Counted from the first letter of the stretch, positions 9,291 to 20,513 are shown. The stretch is 64,000 nucleotides of DNA from Drechmeria coniospora (GCF_001625195.1 NC_054390.1:9211222-9275221); one strand, 5' to 3'. The notes: generated by a model from the sequence alone, not told the origin. A program made the numbers and translations.

Positions 9291-10909
9291 CTACTCTCCA
9301 ACGCAGGCCAGCATAAGGTTCTTGTAGTCGCCCGACGTCTCGCTCCTGATGCGGCTCGAGAGGCTCGTGCGGTACTTTTGCTGGTAGGCGCCCTTGACGT
9401 TGGCGAGGAAGCTCCGGTCCCAGTGGAAGCGCACGACGCGGGAGACGAGCAGGTTGTCGTTGGTGCCCATGCCGGCCATGGCCTCCTCGAGGAGCGTCGC
9501 GGCGTGCATGTACTTGTCGACGGCGTGGTTGAGCTGGAAGAGGAGGGCATCCTCCATGTGGCCGGAAAACTCCTGCGGCGTGCGTGAGCAAGCGAGCGGC
9601 GCGTGGAGCGGGAGGTGGGGGCAGGGGCAGGGGGCAGGGGGAGGGGGGAGGGGGGGGGGGGAAGGTACCGATTTGATGACTTTGTCGAGGTCGCGGTTGA
9701 ACTTTTGCCTGTACGTGTGGGCAATGGCCCGCAGCTGGTTGTCGTTTCGGTGCGAGAAGATGCTGCAGACGAGGATCTCGTCGGTGCCCGTCTTGCCCTC
9801 GGTGGCCTTGTAGATCTGCATGACGTCGTCGTCGACCTGCTGCGGAATCACCGGCGCCGCGTCCTCGGCGCGGTTGGCCGACAGGACCATGAGGAAGTGG
9901 CGCTCCGTCTTCATGCTGAGGTCGCCCTTGACGTCCTCCTCGAGGCTCTTGTGGAAGGTGGACCGGTAGGCGCTCTTGATGGCCTTGATGTCGGCGTTGG
10001 ACCTCGAGAGCAGGACGTCGTTGAGGACGAGCTCCTTGGTGCCGGGCCCGGCCATGGCGTCGAAGAGGTTGTGCACGTCGGCGAGGAGGGGCCCGCGGGC
10101 GAGCTGGACGAGGCCAAACTCGAACCAGCTGCTCGTCTCGCTCTTGATGTCCTTGACGAGGTTGCGCCTGAAGTTGCGATCAAAGGCGTTCCGGATCACG
10201 TCCACCTGAAGCGGGTCCTTGCTGGAGAGGACCTTGATGAGCATCGCCTCGTCGGTGCCGAAGCCCTTCATGGCGGTCCGCAGCGCCTGCGCGTCCGACG
10301 TGCCGTCCCACTGGATCACCTGGGGCGCGCCGTAGCCGAGGGACGGCGGCGTCGGCGGCACGGGGGGGCCGTACTGCTGCGGCGGCTGCTGGTGAGCCGG
10401 GGGCGCACCGTAGGGCGCGCCGTACTGGCCCGGCGGCGGCTGCTGACCGTAGGCCTGCTGCGGCGGAGGAGGAGCACCGTACGGCTGCTGCTGCGGCGGC
10501 GGCGGCTGGCCGTACGGAGGAGCGCCGTACTGGCCGGCCGGAGGCTGCTGCTGGTAGTACCCTCCCTGCGGCGGCGCCCCTTGCTGGGGCGGGTACTGGC
10601 CGGCCGGGGGGGGATACTGGCCACCCTGGGGAGGATACTGGCCGCCTTGGGGGGGGTACTGGCCGCCTTGGGGGGGATACTGGCCGCCTTGGGGAGGGTA
10701 GTTACCCTGCGGAGGATACTGGCCACCCGGGGGGGGATGCTGTCCGTACCCTTGCTGGGGGGGGGGCGGTTCTGGCACGAGGAGGAAGGAATGTCAGCCA
10801 GGTTCCCGACGGCGAGGAGGACACAGGAACGAGCTCGGGCACGGCCAAGGGGGCGGGGTAATAACTGACGACCGTATTGCTGCTGCTGGCCGTAGCCTTG
10901 GTACGACAT
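9291..10909 (-). CDS. Annexin with long Pro/Gly/Tyr-rich N-terminal tail
   Basis: Model on minus: exon 1 10909..10873, exon 2 10771..9669, exon 3 9572..9291, 473 residues. Annexins bind acidic membranes through calcium and act in vesicle traffic and membrane organisation. The core (about 170-473) has four repeats, each with a G-x-GT loop: GFGTDE (182-187), GPGTKE (254-259), KTGTDE (339-344) and GMGTND (414-419). Residues 1-165 are an extended QYPPQGG/PYGQ-rich low-complexity tail, like animal annexins A7/A11 and fungal AnxC-type proteins. The 96-nt intron (9573-9668, GTACCT...CGCAG) contains no stop, so the frame reads through it, but it interrupts repeat 3 with a proline-rich insert. The first intron (10772-10872) has a GCTGAC branch and GCCAG acceptor but a poor GTCGTC donor; the phase fits exactly. 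Confidence 0.92.
10600..10745 (-). repeat. Coding tandem repeat, QYPPQGG units of annexin tail
   Basis: Imperfect 21-bp units encode repeated QYPPQGG heptapeptides. On the plus strand this gives runs of 4-8 G separated by TACTGGCCGCCTT-type spacers, a slippage-prone and possibly G-quadruplex-forming arrangement. Confidence 0.8.
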
Positions 10910-11394
10910 GGTGAGGCAAGGATGAGATTCGAGCCGACGGGCGAAGGGTGCGTGTCGGGGGAAGACGAGGTCCGACGTCGAGGAAGTCGGAGGGCGTGGA
11001 CGGACGATGGCAAGGTAGTCTGCCGGTTGGGAAGGGAAGACAAGTAGACGACGACTGCTGGTTGGGAAGAGACGACGAGTAGACGACGACTGCTCCCTCG
11101 AGCCTTGCACGGTAACCGAGGGACGGAGAAAGAGGGACGGACGGTCGCTGGTAGGTTAGGTGAGCGGTATGCGTGTTCCGTGCCAAGAGGGCCCGCAGAG
11201 TACGAGCTGACGCGGGTGGCAACGGGCTTGATATGTGGGTGGGAGTGGGAGGGATGGGATGGAGTGGCGTTGAAGGTTTTTTGACGTCCTCCTTTCTGCC
11301 TGCTGACCCCTCCAGGAACGAGGGGCTCCGAGGAGGTGGAGGAGGAGGCTGAGGAGGGTCCTCGTCCCCCACCAAGGCGGGGAGCGACTGAGCG

Positions 11395-13700
11395 AGCACA
11401 GTACAGTACAGTGCATGACAGTGTGCATGTACAAGCGCATGTAGCGGAGCAGCCGGTGTACTTGACAGCACGAGTAAGTAAGTACACCCACTAACGATTA
11501 CCAAGGACATGATACCTTTTTGCATCCCACTTCGTGGTACCTACCTAGGACTCCGTACTTGCAGTATTACTCATAGTTGTCCTTGCATGGAAGCCTGAAA
11601 GTCCCACTAATTACCTTAGTACTGTACTTGGATTTTTGGGCACCCAGCTCAGCTTCGTCGTGCAAGAACCTGTAGGTGTAAGCACACCTAAGTAATATAC
11701 CACCACCAGCGAGCACTGGCGAGTGCGGGCATGAGAAAGTACCAGTACTAGGTATTAGTTGGTAGCTGGACATGTTCACGTACTTGCATGTATACTTACG
11801 ACCAGGCATACTGTGTGCGGAGTACGGAGTGCAGAGTGCAGTACTGTACGGAGTGCTGCTTGTACTCTCACAAGTACACAAGCGCAGAGTACCACTAGTG
11901 GTGGTGCACTGTTTGTGCCTTGCTTAGGGCGCCATTGCGCTGCGCCCCTATCCTCGCCCCCATTTACAGCCGTTTTGTCCAAGCACATGGTGCGCCAAAG
12001 CATCTGCCCTCGCGAACTGCCAGAGTTGCGTCATGGGCCCTGAGCAAGTCTGCCTCGTAGCCGTGCAGAGGTGCATTTCGTCGAGGTCCGTACGGCATCT
12101 CGTACCTTGGGCGTGCCGCCAAGACTTTTCCTTGTCGACGTGGCAATGCCTCTCCAAGTACAGAGTACTGTACAGTATTAGTTGTTCAATACCCCGTACT
12201 TGAACTGTAGGTGTACATAATACTTGCTTGTACCAAGTAGGTAGGTAGATTGTAGTGTTGCAGTACTCCGTACAAGGACAACCAATTACGGAGTCTTACT
12301 TCGCACAGTGCAAATACAAGCTCACTTAATCCTCCGTGCAGTGTTTTGCGCACGTGTGATTGTGGGAGCCGCCGGTGATGCTACGCCCCACAGTCAGCGA
12401 TCGCGTGCGATTCGCAATGCTTTTGGTGGAGAACCATACGTATTTGCACTCTGTACAGTAAGCAAGTACAGCATGGCATTCTCCGTCTCTGTTGGCTCTA
12501 ATACAAGTGCTTACATACAAGTACTTACACATGAACTTGTGCTCCGTACTTGAGTGTTTGCACATGTACTTGTGCTCCGTACTTGAGTACTTGCACATGT
12601 ACTTGTGCTCCGTACTTGAGTACTTGGTAGCTGCGTACTTATGTCATCCAAATTCTTGGTACAATGCCCATGTACTATCAAGTTGCACAGCAAGTACATG
12701 GCAGTCGCCGTGGCTGTGTCGAGTCGCCTGCGGCGCCGGGACAGGTGCACCAGCATCCATGTCCTTGCACTGCAACGTTTGTGTACTGTGCTGCACTTGT
12801 ACTGCCTACCTCGGTACCTAGTAGTTTTTGCGATGCAATGCACCGATATAGTAGGTGTGTGTTGTACTCCAAAGGTGCACGCTTTTAGCGGCTTGCCAAT
12901 ACTTGCCTACCGATGTACTAGTACCTAGTAGGTATGCTTGTATCTGGTGGTCCTGGTCCTCGTACGAGATGCGAGGCAGTGCGCCCCCAGGAACCCTTGC
13001 AACCAAATGTGGTCATTCCTCCGTACACTGTACAGCACGCAAGTACCCTCACTGTACGGAGCACTTACCTGCCGCTGGCCGAGGCGTCTTGGCCGTCCAG
13101 ATCGCCTCTGGCCCTTGCGCTGCGCATTTGCGGCATCGACAACTACTAGGTTAGTAGTTGTACCTGTCATCACAGTGCATCACGGCGCACCTGCAGTTGT
13201 ACAAGTGCTGAACCCATGCGCTGAACCCATGCGCTCACGTACACATATTGCACCATTACATTCGCACTGCTAGGGGCGCAGGTGGAAAGTCGAAGGAGTT
13301 GCGGCTCGAGCTTTCCGTCCATGGCCATTCGTAAAGGCGATGCTCCAAAGTTCTAGGAAGTGAGGGCAGTAAGTAAGTAATTACTTGCACTCTGTTCCGT
13401 ACCGAGGCAGCAAATGCCCGCTGGCCTGAGGGGGGTCCCAGGCGCCAGCGAGGCGACACTTGCACCAGCCTCTGTACTTATTGGATCGTACTACTGCTCC
13501 ATCTTCTTGCAACAAAGTCGTGGACCGCACACATTTGCCAGTGCCTACTACCAAGCAAGCAGCTCGTTTTTGGGACTCACGGGTACCAACCGTAAGTAGA
13601 CTTGCCCTGATGTTTTGCACGCAATTATACCAGTATTAGCAAGTGTTAATTACTGCCTACCTGCGATACGTCCTTGGGTTGTGCTTGAGAGTGCAGTACG
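11395..13700. repeat. GTAC-rich island
   Basis: Dense words such as GTACTTG, TACGGAGT, CAGTACTG and CTAGTAGGTA recur on both strands with short, variable spacers. No transposase, LTR or long repeat unit is visible. Two sub-blocks (11880-12150 and 13690-13810) are less dense. Confidence 0.6.
12528..12626. repeat. Three copies of a 33-bp tandem repeat
   Basis: Units begin at 12528, 12561 and 12594, each starting CACATG and containing TTGTGCTCCGTACTTGAG. The last two copies are nearly identical and the first has a few substitutions. The array lies within the GTAC-rich island. Confidence 0.85.
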
Positions 13701-14626
13701 GAGTGGCGCAGCAGTGATGCCTTTCGCCGTCCCCGCCATACCTTTGGCAGCCAACGGGATGCGGTGCGGCTGCCCAGCGACCTTGATCAGCCAAAGGACC
13801 TGATCTAACCCCCTGGTGACGGCGAAAACGACGAGAATCAGGTACTCCATACGGAGCACGGCAAAGTTTGGTACGCCGTCATTGTTTCATGCACGGTCCT
13901 TTGCTACCGGTCGCCGCCCGGACACGCATTGTTCGTTTCCTCGTCAAGAGAGGTTGGTGTCTTCCCACGGCGGCGGCACCAGTGATACCCGCACCCGCGC
14001 TCCAGGGGGTCAATCGGCATCGCCCACAGCGGCCCCACCGTCGCTAGCGGTCCGCTAAGTTGGCGCTCTCAGCGGTCGTCGTTCGTCTCGCACGGGGGGC
14101 ACCAGGGCCCGGATGGGGACCAAGTACGGCGGCTGTGAACCCTGAAAGGAACAGCACATGCATCTGCTTCTGCTTGGCGCCTCCGATCCTGGCTGGCGGC
14201 CCGCCCTCGACGTTCCATCCTCCACGGGCCACTCCAGAGTCCAGCCACCGAATATTGACGACTTCCCAGCCACCAGCAGCACCAACAACACCATCACCAG
14301 GATGCGTCGCCGCGGGGAGGAAAAAGGAGCTCGTCGCCCCCGTCCTCCTTTTACTTCCTCATTCTCCTTCTCATCGTCGTCGCTCCCTCGACATCTCCGT
14401 CCTCTCTTTTCGCCCGTGTGCCAGTCACCTCCACCGCCTTGGCACGCACACCGCTCCTCCCTGCTATCGTCATCAAGCCCTTCAATTCAGCCACCGCTCT
14501 CGACCGTCGGTTGCCTGCACTGCCTGCCTCGCCTGAAGATCCCATCGTCGGCCGCAGTTGACCGCAACCGCCACCCGGTCCCGCTCCCCTCGGCCACGGT
14601 GGCAAAGAAAGTCGTCGGCGAGCAAG

Positions 14627-15259
14627 ATGCGTCCATCCACCGCCGTCGCCGCTGCGCTATCGACGTGGCTCGCACTCGCCGCCGCGTTCCCTCGTCCCAT
14701 CGCCGGACCTCGAGCGCTGCCGGGAGCAGGCGCCAAGCCAAAGTACGCCGTCGTCCCTCTCGAGCCTGCCGAGGCTCAACCCGGTCAGGGCGACCGCCCG
14801 CCTTCCGATGCCAAGGTCACCGTCGTCAAGACCGTCGTCAAGTCGATGGAGCCCGCCACCAAGACGGTTTCGAAGACCATCTCCATCCCCGTCATCGATT
14901 TGTCGCCGGAACCAACGAAAACTGTCACCGTCACCCCGTCGGAGGCTCCTTCCATCGTCCTAATCTACCCGTCCTTTTCCAATTCGACCTTGACCGTCAC
15001 GGCCTCGTCCGACTCGTCCACCTCGTCCGCGGGACCGTTGACCTTGACGACGTCCGTCATGTCCGTCACGTCCCAAACAACATCATCCGCTGCGGTCTCG
15101 TCTGCGAGGGCTTACAACTCGACGACAACGTTTGTCACGTCGACCATGCACCGAGCGACATCATCCGCCACGTCCTCGTCCATCACCTACGACGATGGTC
15201 AGTGGCACACCACCTACCCCTCATGGAATGGGACGATGAACCACTACCGCAGGTCGTGA
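14627..15259 (+). CDS. Secreted Ser/Thr-rich protein
   Basis: Single exon, 210 residues. A signal peptide is clear at residues 1-20 (hydrophobic, Ala-rich), so I choose the ATG at 14627 over the frame opening at 14558. The mature part has a VTVVKTVVKS stretch (about 65-75) and long Ser/Thr runs (about 120-195) with several N-x-S/T sequons, as in O-mannosylated fungal wall or surface proteins. The C-terminus (SWNGTMNHYRRS) has no GPI signal. No enzymatic domain is recognisable. An antisense or out-of-frame product is unlikely, because only this frame has the signal-plus-low-complexity organisation. Confidence 0.65.
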   Translation: MRPSTAVAAALSTWLALAAAFPRPIAGPRALPGAGAKPKYAVVPLEPAEAQPGQGDRPPSDAKVTVVKTVVKSMEPATKTVSKTISIPVIDLSPEPTKTVTVTPSEAPSIVLIYPSFSNSTLTVTASSDSSTSSAGPLTLTTSVMSVTSQTTSSAAVSSARAYNSTTTFVTSTMHRATSSATSSSITYDDGQWHTTYPSWNGTMNHYRRS

Positions 15260-15546
15260 TTGGACGGCACCACCATCACGGCTGCGCCGGGAGGGTAGAA
15301 AACCTGGGAGAGCACGGGAGTCCCGTGCGCGACAAAAGAAATCGACGGCGCCATCTGTACTAATCTAGTAGCAACCTGCATCGGAGTTTGGGGAAGACAA
15401 GACGAGAGGCATGTATGCGGTTGGCCAGGTTGGCAGCCGCAACGCAGACCAAGCGCTGGGATGCGTGTATACTAATTGATGGTGAGGGAACCAAAATATT
15501 TCTGCACAGATGCCCAGTTCGTCCGTGACACGTGATGGCTGTGACC

Positions 15547-15759
15547 TCGCTCTCTCCCCAGTCTGCCAGTGCGAGCAGCGACGGGTCGGCACCGGGAGCG
15601 CATGGCATGCGGTTCCGTATGCTCATCTTTAAGGATGCTACACATCACCGCTCGCTCTCTCTCTCCCCAGCCTGCCAGTGCGAGCAGCGACCGGTCGGCA
15701 CTGGGAGCGCATGGCATGCGGTTCCGTATGCTTATCTTTAAGGATGCTACACATCACCG
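15547..15759. repeat. Tandem duplication, 109-bp period
   Basis: 15547-15650 is repeated at about 15656-15759 with only a few substitutions. Both copies end in a block from CATGGCATGCGGTTCCGTAT to CACATCACCG. Repeat copies in noncoding DNA between two secreted-protein genes. Confidence 0.9.
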
Positions 15760-16182
15760 ATGTGGCGAACCGCTCAAGGGAGGGTGAGGGTGGATGTCGA
15801 GAGGCTGGCAGCAATTGGCCAGGCCCATCATGTTCGTCACGCCGTTCGTCGCATTTTGATTCGCTTCCATGATGTGAGACATGCCCGCGGCGCACTCGTT
15901 CATCCCAGAATTCGTCGCATGGAATGTGCTTCAGAGGCAGAGCCATAGTAGTGCATGAAGATGAAAAACCATTCCAATCAGCGCTATGCCGCTGGACTGG
16001 TTGGCTTGCCGACCGAGTGCAAGGTAAAAGTGCTGGCAAGATGGCCTCATGGCTCCGCTGTAGTGAATATCGCCTTTTCATATATACCCCCGGGGTAACG
16101 CATACGAACCGGAAACCTCATCAGGCATCGACTCCTCGTCTGCGCTCCCACCTTTGGTCGACAAGCGGAAGCGAGCGTCCAC

Positions 16183-16365
16183 GTCCAACCGGCTCCTCGA
16201 TCGGCCTTACTTGGTCAACCTGGCCAGCCAGTCGTCCATTCGCGTCCAACCAGCTCCGCGATCCGCCTGAAGTTGCGAACCTGGCCAGCCAGTTACTCAT
16301 TCGCATCCAACCAGCTCCTCGATCCGCCTGGGTTGGCCAACCTGGGCAGCCATTCGGTCATTCAC
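16183..16365. repeat. Three copies of a 61-bp tandem repeat
   Basis: Units start at 16183, 16244 and 16305 with (G/A)TCCAACC, then a GATC(G/C)GCCT block, AACCTGG(C/G)CAGCCA, and end near CATTC. The copies differ at roughly one base in six, so the array is older than the neighbouring 109-bp duplication. Confidence 0.85.
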
Positions 16366-16407
16366 CGCATGAAAATATTATTCAACATTGCTGCCTTTGA
16401 CGCATTG

Positions 16408-16415
16408 TATAAAAA
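16408..16415 (+). promoter_or_regulatory. TATA box upstream of CBM19-like gene
   Basis: TATAAAAA lies about 240 nt before the ATG at 16654, in otherwise unremarkable DNA. A long 5' UTR would be implied. Confidence 0.4.
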
Positions 16416-16653
16416 CGTCGGTGCTCCGACATTTCGGCAAGTTCTCTCCTTCCCTCCCCTCTTGTGTGTGCTTCGGGTTCAACTCATTTCAAACCAAGGT
16501 CGGCGCTCTCGACTCCCGCTCGCGGGCTCCGCTGCGTGACAACTCCGACTCCGCTCTGCGGCCGGTGTCCCGGTATCTGGCGCCGCGGCATCGTTCGGCA
16601 CCAACTCCGTGTGCGTAGCATAACTCGACGACCAACATCGACAACCCCCCGAG

Positions 16654-17130
16654 ATGGCACCTCAACGCTCGCTCGGCAAGAGCATTCTCTTGATCATGGT
16701 ATCCATGTCCGGTATCTGGGCGGGAATGCAACGTGCGCCCGTGGACCACAGCATCCACCGTCGGCAAGAAGTCGTCGGCTCGGCTTGCTCCAGCGAAGGA
16801 CAGTGGTACTGCATGACAAATTCCTGGCAGCGCTGCGCCAGCGGTCAATGGGGCGTCGTCATGCCATGCGCCGCCGGCACCTCCTGCAGTCCCGCTGGCT
16901 TGACGACTGATCTCCAGGTCCAGCAGGGCGGTCAAGGCCAGGCCCAGCGCGACGGCGCCGCCCAGGCCCAGCGCGACGGCGCCGCCCAGGCCCAGCGTGA
17001 TGGCGAAGCCCAGGCCCAGCGCGACGGCAAGGCCCATGGCCAGGTGGGCAGAGGTGGAAGCGACGGACCAAACACTGGCCTTGGTCCTCTGCTGCCCATA
17101 CCTCTCCTTGCCATGGCCATGCTCCTGTAG
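16654..17130 (+). CDS. Secreted GPI-type protein with CBM19-like cysteine module and QAQRDG repeats
   Basis: Single exon, 158 residues. Residues 1-24 form a signal peptide; RR at 36-37 is a likely Kex2 site. Cysteines 45, 53, 61, 72 and 78 with WYC, ASGQW and AAGTSC motifs resemble the fungal CBM19 chitin-binding module of GH18 chitinases, although the module is short and has an odd cysteine count. Residues 96-127 are four octapeptide repeats (QAQRDGxA). The C-terminus is a short hydrophobic run (145-158) typical of a GPI attachment signal. A wall-anchored chitin- or glucan-associated role is inferred. No catalytic domain is present. Nearby open frames on minus are shadows of the repeats. Confidence 0.75.
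   Translation: MAPQRSLGKSILLIMVSMSGIWAGMQRAPVDHSIHRRQEVVGSACSSEGQWYCMTNSWQRCASGQWGVVMPCAAGTSCSPAGLTTDLQVQQGGQGQAQRDGAAQAQRDGAAQAQRDGEAQAQRDGKAHGQVGRGGSDGPNTGLGPLLPIPLLAMAMLL
16939..17034 (+). repeat. Coding 24-bp tandem repeat, four copies
   Basis: Each 24-bp unit encodes CAGGCCCAGCGCGACGGC plus one variable and one Ala codon. Copies differ at single positions, a pattern that expands and contracts easily in wall-protein genes. Confidence 0.85.
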
Positions 17131-17711
17131 CTTGCCCGCCTCGGCCGTTCATGGCTGATGCGAAAGTCGTCGTGGCAGGTGCATGCTGGAAGCAACCGGA
17201 TACCCTATTTCTCCTCCTACCTCTTCGAATTCGAGCCCATTTCTTGTCGCTACAAAGCATAGACCGGCTGCCGAGTGAAGGACTGTTTCTTCGCGGCTGC
17301 AAAATCCATCTTGGATGCGAGATGCCCGTGTGTAATTCCCCATGTCAGCACTGTCAACCTGTAGTAATACCCCGACCAACGCGCAAACCCCCCCGGTTAG
17401 TACGGAATAGCTTAGTTCGGATCGGTGCGGAGTTTGCGGCGGTCCACTGTCGTGGATCGGTGAACGGGAGCTAAACGCAGCCACGTGGACGCGGAGAAGG
17501 CACCTTTGAGGCCTTTGAGGGATGCGCCCTGCGTCTGGCATGGATGCATCGGCGGAATGCTGGCGGACAAAGGGCGAGACAGTGCCGGCCAGGATGCGGG
17601 GAATTTTCGCTTGCCTCGGCCGACCATTTCCTCGACGCTGCCCGTCTCTCCTCGGTCCGGACCATATTCGCAGACCTTTGATGCGCACTCCTGCGCCGGC
17701 ACGGTAGCGTC
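17131..17711. other. Intergenic, SDR promoter region
   Basis: 3' flank of the CBM19-like gene and upstream region of the dehydrogenase. No TATA box is obvious. A minus-strand frame (17149-17688) lacks support. Confidence 0.45.
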
Positions 17712-18924
17712 ATGTCGTCGAAAGGCTCCATCCTCGTCACGGGCGCCAACGGTGGCCTCGGGTCGGCCATCGTCGCTCACATCTTGAAGACGCCCGACCT
17801 CGCTTCCAACTACACGGGCCTCTACAGCGTTCGCAAGGAGGCCACGGCCGCTCGCCTCCGGTCGGCCCTCCAGCACGCTCCTCCGGCGTACAAGCACGAG
17901 ACGTTCGAGATGGACCTCGGCTCCGTCGCCAGCGTCAAGAGTGCCGCCGCCGACGTCAACGCCAAGGTCGCGAGCGGACAGCTGCCGCCCATCAGGGCTC
18001 TCATCCTCAACGCCGGCTTCCAAGAGCACGACACGCTGGTCAGTACAAGCGGCACGGTGAAATCCGTCGAGCGTGGCTGACGGACCAGACCATGACGGGC
18101 GACGGTTTCGACATGACCTGGCAGGTCAACTTCCTTTCCAACCTGATCCTGTCTCTCTCCCTCATGCAAAGCATGGACCGCGAGCACGGCAGAATCCTCA
18201 TCCTCGGTAGCTGGATGCATGAGTGAGCGTGCATGAATCAACATCGGATGCCGGCCGGCCGGCCGCTGACCGTCTTCCTGCAGCTACGAGGACGAGCGAA
18301 ACGCGATGGGAGGCGGAACGGTATTCAAGGACCCCAAGTGGCACGATCTGCTCCCCGATGTCGATGCCGTTGCCAGGGGGAGATGGAGCACCCGCAAAGA
18401 TGACCCGTCGGGACAGCCCGGCTTTCGCCGATACGGTTCGAGCAAGCTCTGTGCCGTCATGCTCATGTGAGTCGACCGAGCCATCTCGTTATCTTCATGA
18501 CGGCGCCGTCTGATCCGGGACCAGGCACGAATTGAGCGACCGCGTCTATAAAGACGCCAATCTCTCGGCCATATCGGTTCTGGGGCTGGATCCTGGCGGC
18601 ATGCCCTCCGACATTTCCCGCCGCGGGCCTTTCATGGTCAGAGCGGTGACGATGAAGATCCTGGTGCCGTTGGCGGCACCCGTCATGGCAAAGTTCAGCC
18701 CGAACGGAGTGCTCCGACCTACGTGGAAGAGCGCGGCGGATGTGATTCGCGCATGCTTCGAGATCGAGCCGCCAAAGGGCAAGGCCCTGTACCTGAACGG
18801 GACCGACGAGCTGGAGACGGCCAAGGATGCTCGGGATGCCAAGAAGCGGCAAGTTCTGTGGAAGTACGGACTGGAGGCTGCCGGCATTAAGGCCGGCGAT
18901 ACCGTCTTGACGAACTGGCAATGA
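17712..18924 (+). CDS. Short-chain dehydrogenase/reductase, four exons
   Basis: Model join(17712..18038, 18089..18222, 18284..18466, 18525..18924), 347 residues. The family carries out NAD(P)-dependent oxidation or reduction of alcohol and carbonyl groups. The Rossmann glycine motif TGANGGLG is at 10-17, the NAG motif at 100-102, the catalytic Ser at 150 (LGSW) and the Y-x3-K pair at 204 and 208 (YGSSK). Length and the long C-terminal part (210-347) suit the retinol dehydrogenase/WW-oxidoreductase-like branch. All three introns (50, 61 and 58 nt) have GTCAGT or GTGAG donors; the first two have a GCTGAC branch, and all end in CAG. Phases are consistent (0, 2, 2) and each junction restores conserved-looking sequence. 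The substrate cannot be told. No neighbouring pathway genes are seen. Confidence 0.9.
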
Positions 18925-20513
18925 CGACGTGCCGCGACGCGCCGTCGATGCGAGGTTGAATAATCAAATATCCAATCAACGGACTTGGCCGCTTCGAATG
19001 GGGCCGTCTCTCGGGTGAGCAACGTTTTGCTTGCCGAGACAGCACGTAGCGATTGCTGCTGCGTCCTGTTGCTCCGCACACCTCCTACGGGTCCGTGACC
19101 GTAGAGCTAAATAAATCCTGTAGCTGCGGACTAGCAAGTAGATACGGTACGGGATCGAGGAGCGTATGCGGCCTGTGGAGGATGAGACGAAGTTTGATGC
19201 CAGGGGTTGTGGAGCAAATGGTCGAAGCATCGACTGTCCGGGGCCTGAAACAGGCACTTGCGCATCAAAAGCGGACGGGATAACCGCCGTTCGGCATCTG
19301 ACCGTACTGGGCATGAAGTGACACATGGTGCTTATGCGACGAATTACAGTCGAGTTGACGTGCGTGGCAATAAGCCAGCCAACCGTTCCCCTTTTTTCAG
19401 CATCGACTTCTGAAACCATTCACTCCGCTGACGGGTGCCTTCGCGCGTACTGGCGGCAACAGCCCGTCCAGATCTCTTGGAGAGGCTCGGGTGCCAATAG
19501 ATGGGGTGAATCGGTGCTGCTCTCGAAGCGTCGACTCCGGGAGAGCCGCTGGAGTTGGTGCTATAGCCGGCCGCAATCGGTAAGCGACCGGCAGACAAGT
19601 CGTTCGTATCCGAATGTCTGGACCTGCAACATTGCGAGCTTGGTGCAACGTCAGCTGGCGCCCGGCCCCCTGCTCTCGTCTGTGTGACGTGCTCCAGGGA
19701 GATTGATCGAGCGACGGAGTCTCCGTGAATGGAGGGCGAAGAAGAAAAGAAGGGGGAGCTCGGCCAAGGAGGTGATGGGACTCCTGAGGGAGCGCCTGCC
19801 ATTGACGACCAGTTGCCTTTGCATGAAGGTGTGTATGGAGCCAGCGGCAGGAGCGATGAACATGTTTGGTGTTTCCACAAGCACGGGAAGGTGCACCGCT
19901 GGATGTAATAAATAAATAGGCAAAGATCCATCCCTGCTCGTATATCATTTTTGACTTGTATTTTTTTTTCGTCTCGAATCTTCTCTGCCTGTTCCCTTCT
20001 TGCCCATATCGTGAACAGTCTCTTCCTCTCATCGCAGGTTCCAACGGATGAAGCATACGGGCCAGCCAGCCAGCCAACCACCAAGTAAATGACCATCACT
20101 TCCACGAGCAACGAAGAACCCACTGCCTTACAGGCTACAACGCTCCATACCTGCCAGGTATCCATCTATTGGTTTGCCCAGGGGGCAGCTCATATTACGT
20201 CTCTGTCTACAGTCTACGGAGTACTAATACCTACTATGCAGTGATCGGGCCGGTACCTTGAAGGCCTCTATGCCAAGACTTTTCGTTTTTCGTCGCGAGA
20301 GAAAAAAAACCGATAGGAGTTGCCAGTTCAAGGAGTCGGGCCTGCGTACAAATACTGTACATGTGCAATACACCTACCGGTATCGAGGACAAATAGTAGC
20401 CTCTCTTACTTGCGTAGGTGGTGGTCGCTGTTAGTACGTATACTTTCCGTGCACGTACCTGTTGCGCACATCTTTGCACGGGCAACACGAGGCACCATCG
20501 TGTGCACCATACG
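18925..20513. other. Intergenic, no gene supported
   Basis: 3' flank of the dehydrogenase, then mixed sequence. Overlapping frames on minus (19344-20165) and short ones on plus are not credible. A T-run sits near 19961-19970 and an A-run near 20305. Only the last 100 bp contain a few GTAC motifs. Confidence 0.45.

Larger units (their letters stand above)
10910..14626. other. 3.7-kb intergenic region, annexin promoter and GTAC-rich DNA
   Basis: The left 500 bp are annexin upstream DNA, with two near-copies of a GACGACTGCT(G/C) block close to 11050-11095. From about 11395 to 13700 the sequence is dominated by GTAC-containing motifs. 13800-14600 is GC-richer and leads into the Ser/Thr-rich secreted protein. 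Open frames here lack support. Confidence 0.5.
15260..16653. other. Intergenic with two tandem repeat families
   Basis: Contains a duplicated segment of about 105 bp (109-bp period, 15547-15759), a three-copy 61-bp repeat (16183-16365), and a TATAAAAA box at 16408-16415, about 240 nt upstream of the next gene. No further gene is supported. Confidence 0.55.

Noticed and set aside
8030..9327. Long plus-strand frames (8030-8917 and 8455-9327)
   Set aside because: They overlap each other and minus frames, with composition typical of random GC-rich DNA and no signal or motif.
9603..10868. 421-codon plus-strand frame over the annexin gene
   Set aside because: Antisense shadow of the GC-rich annexin exons; the minus strand clearly encodes four annexin repeats.
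14158..15363. 401-codon frame overlapping the Ser/Thr-rich secreted protein
   Set aside because: His/Arg-rich shadow frame; the frame starting at 14627 has a signal peptide and coherent composition.
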